Source of the DNA: Prorocentrum cordatum
Taxonomy: Eukaryota; Sar; Dinophyceae; Prorocentrales; Prorocentraceae
DNA length: 64,000 nt
Assembly (NCBI GenBank): GCA_963575745.1
Contig: CAUYUJ010016364.1
Span: 16,001-80,000 of the forward strand
Direction of reading: 5' to 3'
The position numbers and the translations under genes are program-made. The notes under the pieces were generated by a model. That model ran no database searches. It was not told the origin of the DNA and saw only the letters and a list, made by a program, of their open reading frames with translations. Positions 10,042-20,944 of the stretch are shown here, piece after piece (position 1 is the stretch's first letter; the number at the start of each line of letters is the position of its first letter).

Positions 10042-10559
10042 TGCCCGGGCCCCGTCTCTAGGAGGCCTCCCGTTGTCGTCGTCGCCGTCCCGCCGTTGGC
10101 CCCGAGATCCAGGCGCTGCAGTTTTGCCACACCGTGCGTTTCGCCAGGTGCCGGGCCTCCCGACCATCATAGAAGGGAGTATCTACAACTAGGAAGAAAT
10201 AGTACGGGGATGATTTTTTGAGTATTTTGTGACTATCTTTGAACTCTTTTCGAGAAATGTTGATTTTTCATACAAGATCCGCCTGTAGGATCGATCGGGT
10301 TCGAAGAGTGTCGAAGAGAGATGGGGTCCATAAAGCGTTCCGTGCGGTGTCTCCCGGCCTCGGGCTCCTGGGACTAGTTATCACTCATCGATTTGGCCTG
10401 GGAGATGCTGCAGGACGATGGGGTCTGGGGTTCCGTTCGTGGCTTTCGCGATGCTGCATGTTTTTCCCTCACGTCGGATCTCAGGGTCGTCGTCGTCGTC
10501 GTCGTCAAAGTTGTAAGGACTGTTGATCTATAGAGGCGGTTCCGGGCGCCCTCGCCTCG
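10042..10559. other. intergenic, no gene recognised
   Basis: Contains a short (GTC)n at about 10488-10506 and sequence ending ACGTCGGATCTCAGGG that resembles the right part of family O. Nothing coding. Confidence 0.4.
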
Positions 10560-11765
10560 ACGATGGGTACATGTTCCATGAAGACGACGTTCTTGCTCGA
10601 GCGCGGTGTTGTTTTCCCAATCTTGGTTGTTGATACTCCAGTTACGACGACAACGGTTCCAGCTTTTAATTTCCTCACAATGTGTTTTCGGACGCCTTCA
10701 CCAGAGAGGCGCCGCAATTCTCGAACGGCGCTTTCGCTGGACACTTCCGCGCAATCAGTCCAGTTCGCGCCGACAGCGGTTTCCGTTCGACGCTTCCTCG
10801 CAATTTATTATGATGCGCCTTGATCAGAAGACGCCCACGCGGTCAGCAATGGCGCTCTCCCTTGAGACTTCTTCGCAGTCCACTTGCGTTGGCAAGGACC
10901 CAACTGCGACGACAACAGTTGCCGCCCAATATGCTTCTTCAACTTACTACGCGCTCTGTTCAGGTTGCGCTCGCGGTGCTCTCTCGCGAGATTTTCTCGA
11001 AGTTCAGTTACATTGAAAACGTCCCAACTACCACGACAATTGCTCACGTTCTGTATTTCCTCCCAGTTTACTCCGAGGCGCGTTGGCCAAGAGCGCTCCC
11101 GCCCTCACCTGGTAAGTCCTCGGAGCTCACTCCAGTTAGTGGAGGCCCAGCTACGACGAGAGCGGCTCCCCGTGTGATACTTCGAGGCGATCTGGCCCGA
11201 GGCGCGTGGGCCAGAAGTCCCCTAGCTCAGGAACGGCGCTCTCGCCAGGGCATCCCTCGCAATTCGTTCAATGCTGCGAAGGCCCAGCTACAACGACAAC
11301 GGTTGCCGCTCGATGCTGCCTCGTGAATCAACCGCGTGCGCCCTGGTCATATGCACTGTCACACTCAGGAATGGCCCTCTCAGCCGAGGTTTTTTTTCTG
11401 GTAAGTCGTGCAAGTGGGTTAGTTGGGGAACGAATACTGACATAAAACAACGCGGAGGTCCGCGCTGGTTTTCTCGGATCGGCGATGGACCCCCCTCCCT
11501 GGCGCGCGAAGCGCGCCAGGGGCGGCGTCGGAGGCGCCTCCAGGGGTCCCCAGCGCGCCGATCCGGGAAATCCGCGTGGACCTCCGAGTGTTATGTTCAT
11601 GCCCTTGTTCGTTCCCCTCGTGAAAGGCCAGCTGCGACGAAAGCAGCTTCTGCTCAGTCTTTCCTCACAGCTTACTCCGAGACGCCCTGGAGGCCACTCG
11701 CTTACGGTGGTGCACTGCCCGCGGGCGAGGTGGCTCACTTCACCATTAAGGCGGCGCGGTACGCA
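10560..11765 (+). repeat. degenerate ~125-bp tandem array
   Basis: A motif around ACGACGACAACGGTTGCCGC followed by a TCCTCGCAATTTACT-type segment recurs near 10643, 10768, 10905, 11030, 11152, 11287 and 11632. Units share CGGCGCTCTCGC-like and AATTCGTTCA-like stretches but are strongly diverged. The last interval is enlarged by a family G element at 11425-11617. Confidence 0.65.
11425..11617 (+). mobile_element. family G long-hairpin foldback element
   Basis: Family G is a ~195-bp near-complete inverted repeat. The left arm has GGGGAACGAA, TGACATAAA, GAGGTCCGCGCGGATTTCTC and GGATCGGCG; the right arm is the complement, ending in TTCGTTCCCC. The hairpin centre is the self-complementary GGCGCGCGAAGCGCGCC. 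Confidence 0.85.
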
Positions 11766-11867
11766 TGCAGAGGGCATTGCTCGGGGTTTCTCGTCGCAGG
11801 AGCGGGTAGCACAGTCAACTCGCACAGGAAGGATCCGCGACTGTCCATGGTTACCCCCTGCATCCTT

Positions 11868-11950
11868 CCCTTTCGACCCATCCTTGGCCGCTTTCGCTGG
11901 CCGCGCCCCACTCGCAAGGCCCCTGCATCCTTATCGTGCGTCCTCATTAT
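11868..11950 (-). repeat. partial family M repeat
   Basis: CAAGGCCCCTGCATCCTTAT then CGTGCGTCCTCATTATACGG resembles the complement of the start of the 174-bp repeat at 25092 and 60599. Truncated. Confidence 0.5.
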
Positions 11951-13100
11951 ACGGTTGACTGTGGTGAGAAGAAGCCTCGCAGCAAAGGAGTGTGTCCGTA
12001 GACATAGCAGGCGGGCACAAGGGATAATAACATGAAGTCAAGCCAGCCTGTTAGATCACATGTTTGCAAGGTTGTCGTCGTCTTTGTTGTCGTCGCGTCG
12101 CTGTCGTCGCGGTCGTTTTCGTTGTCGGTCGACGTCAACGTGAGCGTCGTCGTCCATTTTTGTCGCCTCATCCTCGTCTTTTTGTTGGGTGGGGAATGAA
12201 TCAGGTGGTGGAGCTCCCCCAGTCTCACCCCCCTCCGTGCTCGTGCATCGCTGTTCTCCGTCTCCTTCTTATTCATGTTGCTTCTTCAGGGTTGATAAAG
12301 GGGGGAGGCAGAGCGAGGGAGAATGGAGGGGTAGGGACAGGGAGGAGAGTTCATTTGCGTCATTATGCAATATCCATGCATCGTCACTGTACCATCCTGA
12401 ACGATCACGCATTATACATGAATCAGCAGAACAGGTATAATCTTTACGAGATGTTCCCCCGCGGGGGTCCCAATATGGACGCCACACCGCCCCAGACCCT
12501 TTCGGAACGTCGCCGTCGTCGGCGGCGGCGTCGTCGGCTGCGCCGTCGTCGTCGGCCATGCCACCGTGGGCGTCGTCGTCGTCGTCGTCGGTGTCCTCGT
12601 CGTTGTCGTCGTCGTCGTCGTCGTCGTCGGTGTCCTCGTCGGTGTCCTCGTCGTCGTTGCGGCAGGCGCGGGCCGCGCCCCGCGCCAGCGGCGGGGCGGC
12701 GGCGACGCCGCCGCGCCGCCGCGCGGGCCCGCCGGCGGGCGCCAGCAGCGCTTCGAGCTGGGCGCCGCGGCCGCCTCTGGCGACGAGGCGGGGCGGCGCC
12801 CTTCGGGCCTCGCGCGGCCGGCAAGGGGCGCTCACGGCTCGGCCGGCTCGGCGGGGCGTCGCAGGCGGTTGCACTCGGCCGGCTCGGATGGGCGCATGCT
12901 CCACCACCACTGCCATAGGAGGGAGGAGGAGGAGGAGGAGGGAGGAGGAGGAGGAGGAGGAGGAGGAGGAGGAGGACCTCCTCATCGTCTCCTCTTCCCC
13001 GCCCTGCATGTTGCACATGGTCGTGGTTGGGGGGGGTTTGCCCAGCAGGCTCGGTCCAGTCGGTTGATGCGTCGTTGCCGCGCCGCTGCGCCCGTCTGTA
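11951..13100. other. low-complexity intergenic region
   Basis: Holds GTCGTC-rich stretches (about 12066-12160 and 12505-12660), a GC-rich block (12660-12900) and a GGA tract (12910-12978). The Ala/Arg/Asp-rich ORFs follow these repeats and none is supported as a gene. Confidence 0.55.
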
Positions 13101-13295
13101 GGGGAACGAAGAATGACATAAACACAAAAATTCGGATGTCCGCGCGGATTTCTCGGATCGGCGCCGGACTCCCCTCCCTGACGCGCGGAGCGCGCCGGCG
13201 GCGGCGCCGGAGGCGCCGCCACGGGGACCCAACGCCGATCCGTGAAATCCGCGCGGACCTCCGAGTGTTTATGCTCATGTCATTCTTCGCTCCCC
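13101..13295 (+). mobile_element. family G long-hairpin foldback element
   Basis: Left arm GGGGAACGAAGAATGACATA, right arm ending GTCATTCTTCGCTCCCC, centre CGCGCGGAGCGCGCC. The arms pair over about 80 bp. Confidence 0.9.
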
Positions 13296-13400
13296 TCTTC
13301 CACGGCACTCCAGGCTCGGGATGCCTTCCAGCGGCTGCGCCTTGCCAAGAGCGTTCCTGGGAGTGCCCGGCTCGTCCCGAACGACCGCCAGCGTATTGTC

Positions 13401-13561
13401 AGGAGAGAAAAAAACACACACAGACACAATTAATCATCGATTCCCCAGAGAATATGGGAAAATATGGGATGTGGGGGGGGACAAAAACCCAGAAAACATA
13501 GCAAAATATGGGGCATCCTGTTATTTGTGTGTGTCTTTATCTGTGTGCCCCAGGGCCCCAT
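13401..13561 (+). mobile_element. family D element
   Basis: Start AGGAGAGAAAAAAACACACA, paired GAAAATATGGGAAAATATGG middle, end CCCCAGGGCCCC. Confidence 0.8.
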
Positions 13562-14136
13562 GCACACTGACCCGAGAGCCAGACGACGAGGGCCACTCGG
13601 GGGGGGGGGGGAATTGGGAAATGAGAGGCTATTGGGTAACTTACCAGTTTGAAGCATATCCCTATCCCTATGTTTGACATCACCTCACCTCGATGCCGAT
13701 CTTGAGGATTCCCTCAGTTTCTGAGGGCCTATCCCTCGGATTGTCCTCGCTTTTTGCTCGCCCAGCTTAGGGATAGGGACACGTTCGAGGCTGATTGGGT
13801 AGCTTCTGTGCGCCTGGCTTCGGCCCCGCCGCTGGGCGCTCGTCTCGATGCACCGGCGCCTGCGGCGAAGCATCGACCCCTGGCCTTTTTGGGCCCTGGA
13901 AACGACAGGGCCGTTTTTTTACCGGTTCCGTTTTGCCGTTTTTTTGCCGGTTCCGACGCAGTTTTTTTACCGGTTCCGTCGCCGTTTTTTGACCGGTTCC
14001 GGCTCCGGTTCCAATCTTGGAGCCGTTTTGTTGCCGTTTCCGGTCGCCGTTTTTTTTGCCGTTTCCATTTTTAAGGGACATTTTTGGGAAACGGTGAAAA
14101 AACGGCCCTGCCGTTTCCGGGGCCCACAAAGCCCTT
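13562..14136. repeat. intergenic with ACCGGTTCCG minisatellite
   Basis: 13915-14080 is a degenerate ~25-bp repeat of CCGTTTTTTTACCGGTTCCG. The flanking GGGCCCTGGAAACGACAGGG (13881) and its complement near 14107-14125 give the block inverted ends. No gene. Confidence 0.55.
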
Positions 14137-14260
14137 GGCATCGCTCGGACGTGTGCATTTTTTCTCGGCGAGGGCCGTCGAGGAGCATCCTTGATCATTC
14201 GGCGAAAAACCATGCACGAAGCCGAAACATGCACGGGAAATGGACGTCGGAGCGACGCCA
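14137..14260 (+). mobile_element. family E MITE-like element
   Basis: Left GGCATCGCTCGGACGTGTGC, right GGACGTCGGAGCGACGCC. Confidence 0.8.
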
Positions 14261-14267
14261 AGTGTCC

Positions 14268-14645
14268 CATGCAGGGATTCAGTATTAAGCATAGCGGTGA
14301 GTTCATGCATACATGTATCCATACATGAATCATGTATTAACAGTCCTAAATCTTTCAAAAATCCTATGTGTTAAAAACTGCCCTGTAGCGCCACTGTGGG
14401 TGGGCCTCCAGGAGCGAGCGGGTGGCCACGGCAGCGGTGGCGCCCGCGCCGGCCACCGCCCCCCCTCTGCCTGGTGAGAAAACGGCGGGGGCGGCCGCGC
14501 AGGCCCCTCAGCGCGCGCTCCGACCACAGAACACCTACGTGCAGTGTTTAACACATGCTCCGCGTGCGGAACATGTATTAAACATGCAGGGATTTTGTAC
14601 GAAAAACCACGAGGAGTTCATGCATACATTGATCCATACATGAGT
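14268..14645 (+). repeat. two family K repeats
   Basis: 14268-14385 and 14548-14645 carry the family K motifs (CATGCAGGGATT, GAGTTCATGCATACAT, CATGTATTAAACATGCAGGG), separated by GC-rich unique DNA. Confidence 0.7.
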
Positions 14646-14649
14646 CAGG

Positions 14650-14814
14650 TTTTTCCCAACCATCCTGTGGTGTTGGGTCCTCGTTTTGAAGAGACGGTGC
14701 CCCGCGTTCCTCCTCCCGCTGCCCCCTCCCCCCTCCTCCCATTATCATCACCATCCTCATCATGCTCATCATCATGAGTATCGTCATCATCATCATCCAC
14801 ATCGTGGTTGTCGG

Positions 14815-14876
<62 letters not shown>
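14650..14876 (+). repeat. satellite leader plus (CAT)n
   Basis: 14655-14700 (CCAACCATCCTGTGGTGTTG then GGTCCTCGTTTTGAAGAGAC) recurs at 32819-32861, in both cases just upstream of an 89-bp satellite. CAT/CATCAT repeats follow, with a pure run from about 14813. Confidence 0.75.
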
Positions 14877-15495
14877 GGCACACCCCTCACACGTTTCGTG
14901 GCCCCATAGGGAGCTCCACCGAAGGCCCAAATGGCTGCGTCCGCATGCCGCCGCCGCCCAATTTTGGCACACCCACCCCACCCATTTTGGCACACCCCTC
15001 ACACGTTTCGTGGCCCCATGGGGAGCTCCACCGAAGGCCCAAATGGCTGCGTCCGCATGCCGCCGCCGCCCAATTTTGGCACACCCCTCACACGCTTCGT
15101 GGCCCCATAGGGAGCTCCATCTAAGGCCCAAATGGCTGCGTCCGCATGCCGCCGCCACCCCATATTTGGCACACCCCTCACACGTTTCGTGGCCCCATAG
15201 GGAGCTCCACCGAAGGCCCAAATGGCTGCGTCCGCATGCCGCCGCCACCCAATTTTGGCACACCCCTCACACGCTTCGTGGCCCCATAGGGAGCTCCACC
15301 GAAGGCCCAAATGGCTGCGTCCGCATGCCGCCGCCACCCAATTTTGGCACACCCCTCACACGTTGCGTGGCCCCACAGGGAGCTCCACCGAAGGCCCAAA
15401 TGGCTGCGTTCGCATGCCGCCGCCACCCAATTTTGGCACACCCCTCACACGTTGCGTGGCCCCACAGGGAGCTCCACCGAAGGCCCCAGTGGCAG
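14877..15495 (+). repeat. 89-bp tandem satellite, about 7 units
   Basis: Unit contains CACACCCCTCACACGTTTCG, TGGCCCCATAGGGAGCTCCA and CCGAAGGCCCAAATGGCTGC. Unit-to-unit spacing is about 89 bp, which is not a multiple of three. The repeating peptides in all frames are by-products. Confidence 0.9.
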
Positions 15496-15516
15496 ACCTC
15501 GCATGCCGCCCGCCAC

Positions 15517-16102
15517 GACGACAGCCTCACGGGGGACCTCACGGGCCCGCTGGCGTTCATCGAGCCCCGCACGTCGGAGCCGTTCACCTTCCGCACCTCC
15601 AAGGTCACCCGGACGGGCTTCCCGTTTTCACACGGCAGGGTCATCATCACGGTGGCGTGCCAGGGGCGCACCATGCGGGAAGGCGGCGGGGCGGGGGAAC
15701 GGCGCCACCGGGCAGTCTACGGCCGAACCTTTCGAACGCGAGCGGTCCACCTTCTCGGTCCCGCGGGCTCTCGCCCTGGGCCGTCGGCTGTCTTGCGCGC
15801 CGCTCCCTCGACCGACGCCGCCCAGGCGTGATCCTGGACTGCGGCCGCCACGAGGTCGGGAACGGCAAGAAGGAGGGCGACGACTGGTGGCTGGAGCTCT
15901 ACGCGCTGCTCTCGCGCGCCACGCGCCACGAGGATCTCCTGCTCATGCGGGCGCCGCTCATCGAGTTCTTCCTGGCAGGGCCGCCGGAGGGCTTGCGGAA
16001 GCAGCTGGGGCAGTTTGCTGCGCGCGCGCGAAGCGGTGCAGGAGGGAGGCGACGGCCCTCGCCAGAGAGCTGGGCTTCAGCGAGTTCACCCGCGAGGCCT
16101 GA
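15517..16102 (+). pseudogene. PIF1-like helicase-type C-terminal exons, frameshifted
   Basis: The first exon (about 15517-15682) encodes a segment including FTFRTSKVTRTGFPFSHGRV and ITVACQGRTMRE. After a 143-nt intron the second exon continues GVILDCGRHEVGNGKKEGDD, then WWLELYALLSRATRHEDLLL and MRAPLIEFFLAGPP. The CQGRTM and LSRAT motifs, with a short acidic spacer, match the last helicase motifs (V and VI) of PIF1/UvrD-like superfamily 1 enzymes, which use ATP to unwind DNA. A slip in a GCGCGCGCG run near 16020 changes frame, after which ALARELGFSEFTREA runs to a TGA at 16100-16102. Upstream ATPase motifs are not in the window nearby, so this is a fragment or the 3' end of a gene whose earlier exons lie beyond the satellite. 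Confidence 0.6.
15683..15825 (+). other. GC-AG intron, dinoflagellate type
   Basis: Removing 15683-15825 joins ATGCGGGAAG to GCGTGATCCTGGAC in frame and restores TMRE-GVILDC. The donor is GC and the acceptor AG, and AGGC is present across both junctions, a known feature of dinoflagellate introns. The ends are also inverted (GGCGGCG and CGCCGCC). No transcript evidence. Confidence 0.6.
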
Positions 16103-17837
16103 CCTGGGGAGAGGCCCCGCACGAGCCAGCGGCGCGCGCTGGTTGTCGCTGACGCATTGGATGACCCCAGCTCGTCGTCGGGATTTCTCGCCAGAGGATG
16201 ACCGGCGCCTGTCGGGGGATTTCACCCAGATCGCGCCATTTTCGCACGCCTCGCCACGCCGTACGGGGGCGCTATCCGTTGACTCAGAGTCGCAGTGGAC
16301 AACCCCCGCGCGTCGATGGGATCCCCTCGGGATGACCAGACCGCGTCGGCGAGGACTTCCCAGGCACTTTCGCGCGGCGCCGCCTGCGCGCTGCATTTTG
16401 CGCGGCTCGCTGTCGGTCTGGAGGCAAACACGTCCCCCCTCGTCTCTCGCTCCTCCTGCTTCCCATCGATTATTGACCGCGCGCTTCCCCGTTTCGTTTC
16501 TGCCGCTGCTGACCTGCCTTCGACATCCACACGGCGTCTCCGTCACCTCTTCCTGCGTGCCCAGTAACAGGTCTCACGGTGCGATGATGATACTGATGTG
16601 TTGGCTCGCCCCAGTGAGCTCTCCTCCTCCGCCCGCCACCTCCTGCCCGCGCTGCCCTGTGCCTCGTCCATGCAGTGGCGCGGCGCCTATGAGAAGAGGG
16701 GCCTAGTTTGCGTGCCCCCTCCTTCGTCTCATATCCGTGCGGTGCTCGCAGCTGCATATGGTTGGGTCCTTCGCCAGGCTAATTTTTGTACAAAAAAACA
16801 AAAATCCATTGAAAATTGCCCTGGGGTACAACTAATTGACAATTTCCTATGTATGCGTTGTGTAGAAAATCCTATGTATTAGAACTCATAAGCATTAAAA
16901 TCCGATGTTAACATACATATCCGATGTGCAGACACGCAGTTTGGAGGAGGGTGATGCGACACCAACACCACCCTGGAGCCCACCTCCATCGAGGAGGTCC
17001 ACGACGCCTCCCCGAGCTGGAGGCCGGGGATGTCTCGACCGAGAGGGGGGACCGCACCACCAGGGAGGCCCCCCTCGCTCCTCGCATATCCTCGCCCTGT
17101 TGGTGTTGGTGTCGCCTTTCCTAGTTCCTGACAGTGGCCCCCCCCCAGAGAGCGGGGTGCCCGCAGATTCCCTAACGACCTCCCCAAGGTTCAAGAGGAA
17201 GTCGAAACTGGACGTGGACGACCCACCCCGCATGCCCCATCCCGTCCATGGGCATGCGGTTTCGATGCGGAGGGCACCTCGCCGATGTGCACGGATCAAG
17301 CCCGCCTAGGAACATAACGCAGTTTGTGAGGGGCACGGTGCGCTCACGGTGGGCGCCTGACAGGTGCGCAAATGGATGCCAGGTTGCGCACCGACATGGT
17401 GAGCGGTGCTACATCGCGCGGCGCGTTTGCACCTGCCTTTGGACGGTGCGACTTTGCGTGCCGATGGGTCGGCGACGCGGGTCCATCGGCGAGACGCCGC
17501 CGACTCCAGCTAGTAACATGTTCCCCTGAGCTGGTCCTCTCGTGCGAATCCTCTCATCCCGTCTCTCCAAGCCGCGCTGGCTCAAAAGACTTGTGCTGGA
17601 GGTTCACTAGTCACGTTTTTTGTTTAGCGTCCAGGGGAGGAACGCGTCCAGGCCTCAGGACACCGTCGAAGGCGCCTCGGCCAATCAAGCGCCGCCTTCG
17701 GGGGGCAGAGGACAGTTGGCGCACGCAATGACTGGCATCGTCGGCCTCGGAGCTCTGAGATCACAGAGGCAGTCTCAACATGCCCACAGGCAACCGTTCG
17801 GATCGCCGACGCCCGCGCCGGGCGGCTGCGGGACGAT
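16103..17837. other. intergenic, no gene recognised
   Basis: Mixed GC-rich sequence. A degenerate AT-rich family K-like piece lies at about 16805-16925. Apparent ORFs show no recognisable similarity. Confidence 0.4.
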
Positions 17838-18035
17838 GGGGGAGGAGGAGGAGGAGGAGGAGGAGGAGGAGGAGGAGGGAGGAGGAGGGAGGAGGAGGAG
17901 GAGGAGGAGGGAGGAGGAAAAAATAATAAACAAAATAATAATGAGAATAAGAAGAAGAGAGGAGGAGGAGAGGAGGAGGAGGAGGAGGAGGAGGAGGAGG
18001 AGGAGGAGGAGGAGGAGGAGGAGGAGGAGGAGGAG
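17838..18035 (+). repeat. (GGA)n purine tract
   Basis: GGA units on the + strand with an AT-rich purine insert (AAAAATAATAAACAAAATAA) at about 17919-17958. Confidence 0.95.
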
Positions 18036-18139
18036 GCCTGTGCGATCCCGCCGCTCGCCGCTGCTCTGCGGGCCGGGCCCTCCCCGCGACGCTGCCGCAC
18101 ACGGCGGCCTCGCCGTGCGCGCGCGCGCGCCGGGGGCGC

Positions 18140-18330
18140 CCTGATGCCCTCGGAGGCCTCGGAGGCACAGGGAGGCCTCGGAGGCACTCGGAGGCCTCGG
18201 AGGCTTCGGAGGCCCTCCGGAGGCCCTCGAGGCGCTCGCGGGCCCGTCGGGGCCCCTCTGGGGCCGCTCGGGGCTCCTCGGGGGCCCTTTGGGGGCCCCT
18301 CGGGGGCCCCTCGGGGGCCCCTCGGAGAGC
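18140..18330 (+). repeat. GGAGGCCTC and GGGGCCCCTC minisatellites
   Basis: A ~10-bp GGAGGCCTCG repeat changes into a ~13-bp GGGGCCCCTCGG repeat. Both units are self-complementary. No gene. Confidence 0.7.
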
Positions 18331-18538
18331 TCGGAGGGCCCGCCGCGGGCGGCGGCGGGCGCCGGCGCCGCGGCCCGCGGCCGCAGGAGCCGTCGGAGTC
18401 GGAGGGGTCGGAGGCGGAGCTGCTGCCCAAGGCGGCGCGCCGGCGAGAGCAGGCCCGGCCGGCCTCCGGCCAGCCTGCGCCGCAGTCGGAGGTTGCCGTG
18501 GGCACAGTCGCCGTGGGGGAGACGCCGCCGCGCGCACC

Positions 18539-18853
18539 CAGAGCTCCAGCGCGTTGGAAAAGTCCAGACGGAGGGTTTTCGCAGTTGTCGGCCTCTGGGG
18601 TGAAGTCGGGCCTGTGCCTCTACAGGTGCTTGTTCTTCTTTTCACAAATTTTCAAAAGTAGTCTGGGACGATTTGTGTTTTAGTTTTTTGTTCCGATTGT
18701 TGGGTAATGTGTGGAGTTTGTTATATGCCCGACCTGACTAGGGGCCCCTGCCGCGCCTCGGGACCGTCAAAAAGCGACTAAAAGCCGGTCCTGGCGAATG
18801 GGAAGAGACTTCCAGACCCCGCGTCGCAGTAATCACGACATCGGATCTCTGTA
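18539..18853 (+). mobile_element. family A MITE interrupted by family B
   Basis: CCCAGAGCTCC subfamily left part (18539-18600) and right part (18738-18853, ending ATCACGACATCGGATCTCTG) are one family A element split by the family B element at 18605-18733. Confidence 0.75.
18605..18733 (+). mobile_element. family B MITE nested in family A
   Basis: Family B is 130-190 bp. Its inverted ends read (TTAA)GTCGGGCCTGTCCCCCTAC and continue AGGGGGATTTTCGACGAAAA for up to 54 bp, with a central ATAGTC-CCCA-GACTAT palindrome. This copy is diverged (GTCGGGCCTGTGCCTCTACA and ATGCCCGAC). Confidence 0.8.
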
Positions 18854-18924
18854 GAGAGGGGGGTACAGTAAGACCGAGGTAGGTATACAGCTCCCTGCAG
18901 TTGCCTATGAGAGTGTGGGTGCGG

Positions 18925-19130
18925 GAGCGGGGCGCGACGCGGGAGGGTCGCGGGAGGGTCGCGGGGTGGGTCGCCGGTGGGTTGCGGGGTGGGTCGCGGG
19001 TGGGTAGCGGGTGGGTCTCGGGTGGGTCGCGGGTGGGTCGCGGGTTGGGTGGCGGGCGGGACGACGACAACAAACAACAAACAGCAAACAACAATCAACC
19101 AACAATCAGCAACAAACAACAAACAGCAGT
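18925..19130 (+). repeat. GGGTCGCGGGT minisatellite and ACAACAA tract
   Basis: 18935-19055 is a degenerate ~11-bp GGGTCGCGGGT repeat; 19065-19130 is an AACAAACAAC-rich run. Confidence 0.75.
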
Positions 19131-19842
19131 AAGACCGAGGCACCCCGCTTGCCTCCAGGGTGCCCTGGGCTTCTTGGGCTTCGATGACTTTGCCATGGAG
19201 AGCGTGACGTCCCCACACCAGGAATCAAGGGACGCTCTGGGGTCACAGGGTTGGGTTTGAAGGCGTCCTGTGGTCGAGCTCCTAATGCGTCGCAAAATAG
19301 TACACAGAGCGGGCTCCAGGAGCTGGCCGCGCGTCTATGCGCGGCGCCGCAGGTGCGCTGGGCGGGGAGGGCGGCGTCGCCCTCTCGGGCCGGGCACCTG
19401 GCCAGCACGGCAAGACCGAGGTCGGTGCAGGGAGGGTACGCCCTGGTGTCCTTCGTGTCTGCTCAGCGTGCTTGTGCAGCGGGGGGGAGGCTACTTAGCC
19501 TTGGCTACGCTGCGTGCCTTGGCCGGCGGGGGGCCCCACAGCTCCGTGAGGGATGCTCTGCGGGCTCAGGTCCGACTGTGAGGCCGGCGGCTCGAAGAGA
19601 AGCGGCCCGCTTCTAAGGAGCCCTCCCCCCTTTCCCCGTATTACCCCCCTCTGCGCGTCACCACGAGACGGGCCACGGGTCCTGAGGCAAGCGGGTCTTG
19701 AGGTTTGTCGCCGCGTGAGCGCTCTCAGGGCCACGGGCCCCGGGGCCGTCCGAAGACGGCTCGAGGTCCCAGGGGAAGGCCCCCGGCTCCAGGACCCGTT
19801 TCCTCTCGACGACCTGTTCCATGCTAAATATAGCCTAAGCTT
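19131..19842. other. intergenic, nothing recognised
   Basis: GC-rich, without a recognisable coding region or repeat boundary. Confidence 0.4.
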
Positions 19843-19968
19843 GGCATCGCTCGGACGTGTGCATTTTTCCTTCGGCGAGGTCCATCGAGGAGCATCCTTG
19901 ATCACTTCGCGAAAAAACCACGCACGAAACCGAAAAAAACACAGGAAATGGACGTCCGAGCGATGGCC
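19843..19968 (+). mobile_element. family E MITE-like element
   Basis: Left GGCATCGCTCGGACGTGTGC, right GACGTCCGAGCGATGGCC. Confidence 0.85.
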
Positions 19969-20200
19969 AGAAAGGGCATGCACTAATTGCTTGTATTCGC
20001 TCGGGAGCCTCGGCGGAGGCACGGACCATCGGCGCCTCTGCACATCGGCGCCCTTGGGTGTGTGGACTGCTCTCCCCCTGGGCTATTCGTCCGCACCGTC
20101 GCCCCCGACGCCGGGGGGGGGTCTCAGGGGCGGAGGCGGCGGTGGAGTCACAGGCTGAGAAGCGTGCGTGCGTGTGCGTGTGTGTGTTGCGTATTTGTGT

Positions 20201-20383
20201 TATGTCGGGCCTGTCCCCCATACAGGAACTTTTCGACGAAAAATTAAAATTACCCCCACCACCATTCCAAAAAGGTCGAAAAATACTAACAAAAATAGTC
20301 CCCAGACTATTTTGGAACTTTTTTTTCATTATTATTTTGAGGTTATTTTTTATTGTCCCTGTAGGGGGACAGGCCCGATTTAA
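20201..20383 (+). mobile_element. family B MITE with 9-bp target duplication
   Basis: TATTTGTGT at 20192-20200 is repeated at 20384-20392. Inside are the inverted ends GTCGGGCCTGTCCCCC and GGGGGACAGGCCCGAT, and the central AATAGTCCCCAGACTATT. Confidence 0.85.
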
Positions 20384-20554
20384 TATTTGTGTGTGTTCTC
20401 CCAACCCTCGCTGCCCATGCCCGGGTCTGCGCATGCCATGGCCAATCTCCTCGGGCAGGTCCCTGCCCCTTCCTCTTAAGGGCCCGGCCGCGCGCGTCCG
20501 TCGCTCCGTCCTGTCTTTCCACGCCTCGTCGCTGCGGGCGAGGCCGCGGCGCCA

Positions 20555-20622
20555 AAAGTGTGTGTGTGTATCTGTGTGTGTGTGTGTGTGTGCGTGTGCG
20601 TGTGCGTGTGCGTGTGCGTTCG

Positions 20623-20678
<56 letters not shown>

Positions 20679-20940
20679 TGGGTGGGTGGGTGGGTGGGTG
20701 GGTGTGTGTGTGTGTATGTGTGTGTGTGTGTGTGGGGTGGGGGGGGGGCGGGTGTGTCTGTGTGTGTGCGTGTGTGTGTGTGTTTGTGATTGTGTGTGGT
20801 GTGTGTATGTGTGTGTATGGGGTGTATGTGTGTGTGTGCGTGTTTGTGTGTGTGTGTCTGGTTTTAACCGGAAGAGGCTCGCTCTCGACCCGCAGACCAA
20901 AAACAAGTGTTTGGTTTGTGTGTGTGTGTGTGTGGGGTCT
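20555..20940 (+). repeat. compound GT/CGTG/GGTG microsatellite
   Basis: GT dinucleotides alternate with a long CGTG block (about 20610-20680), a GGGT block (20680-20702) and more GT. Alternating purine-pyrimidine sequence of this kind can form Z-DNA. Confidence 0.95.
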
Positions 20941-20944
20941 CCCA

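Noticed and set aside
14686-15510. ORFs across the 89-bp array that look like repeat proteins
   Set aside because: The unit length is not divisible by three, so the repeating peptide changes frame; only the sequence after about 15517 behaves like protein.
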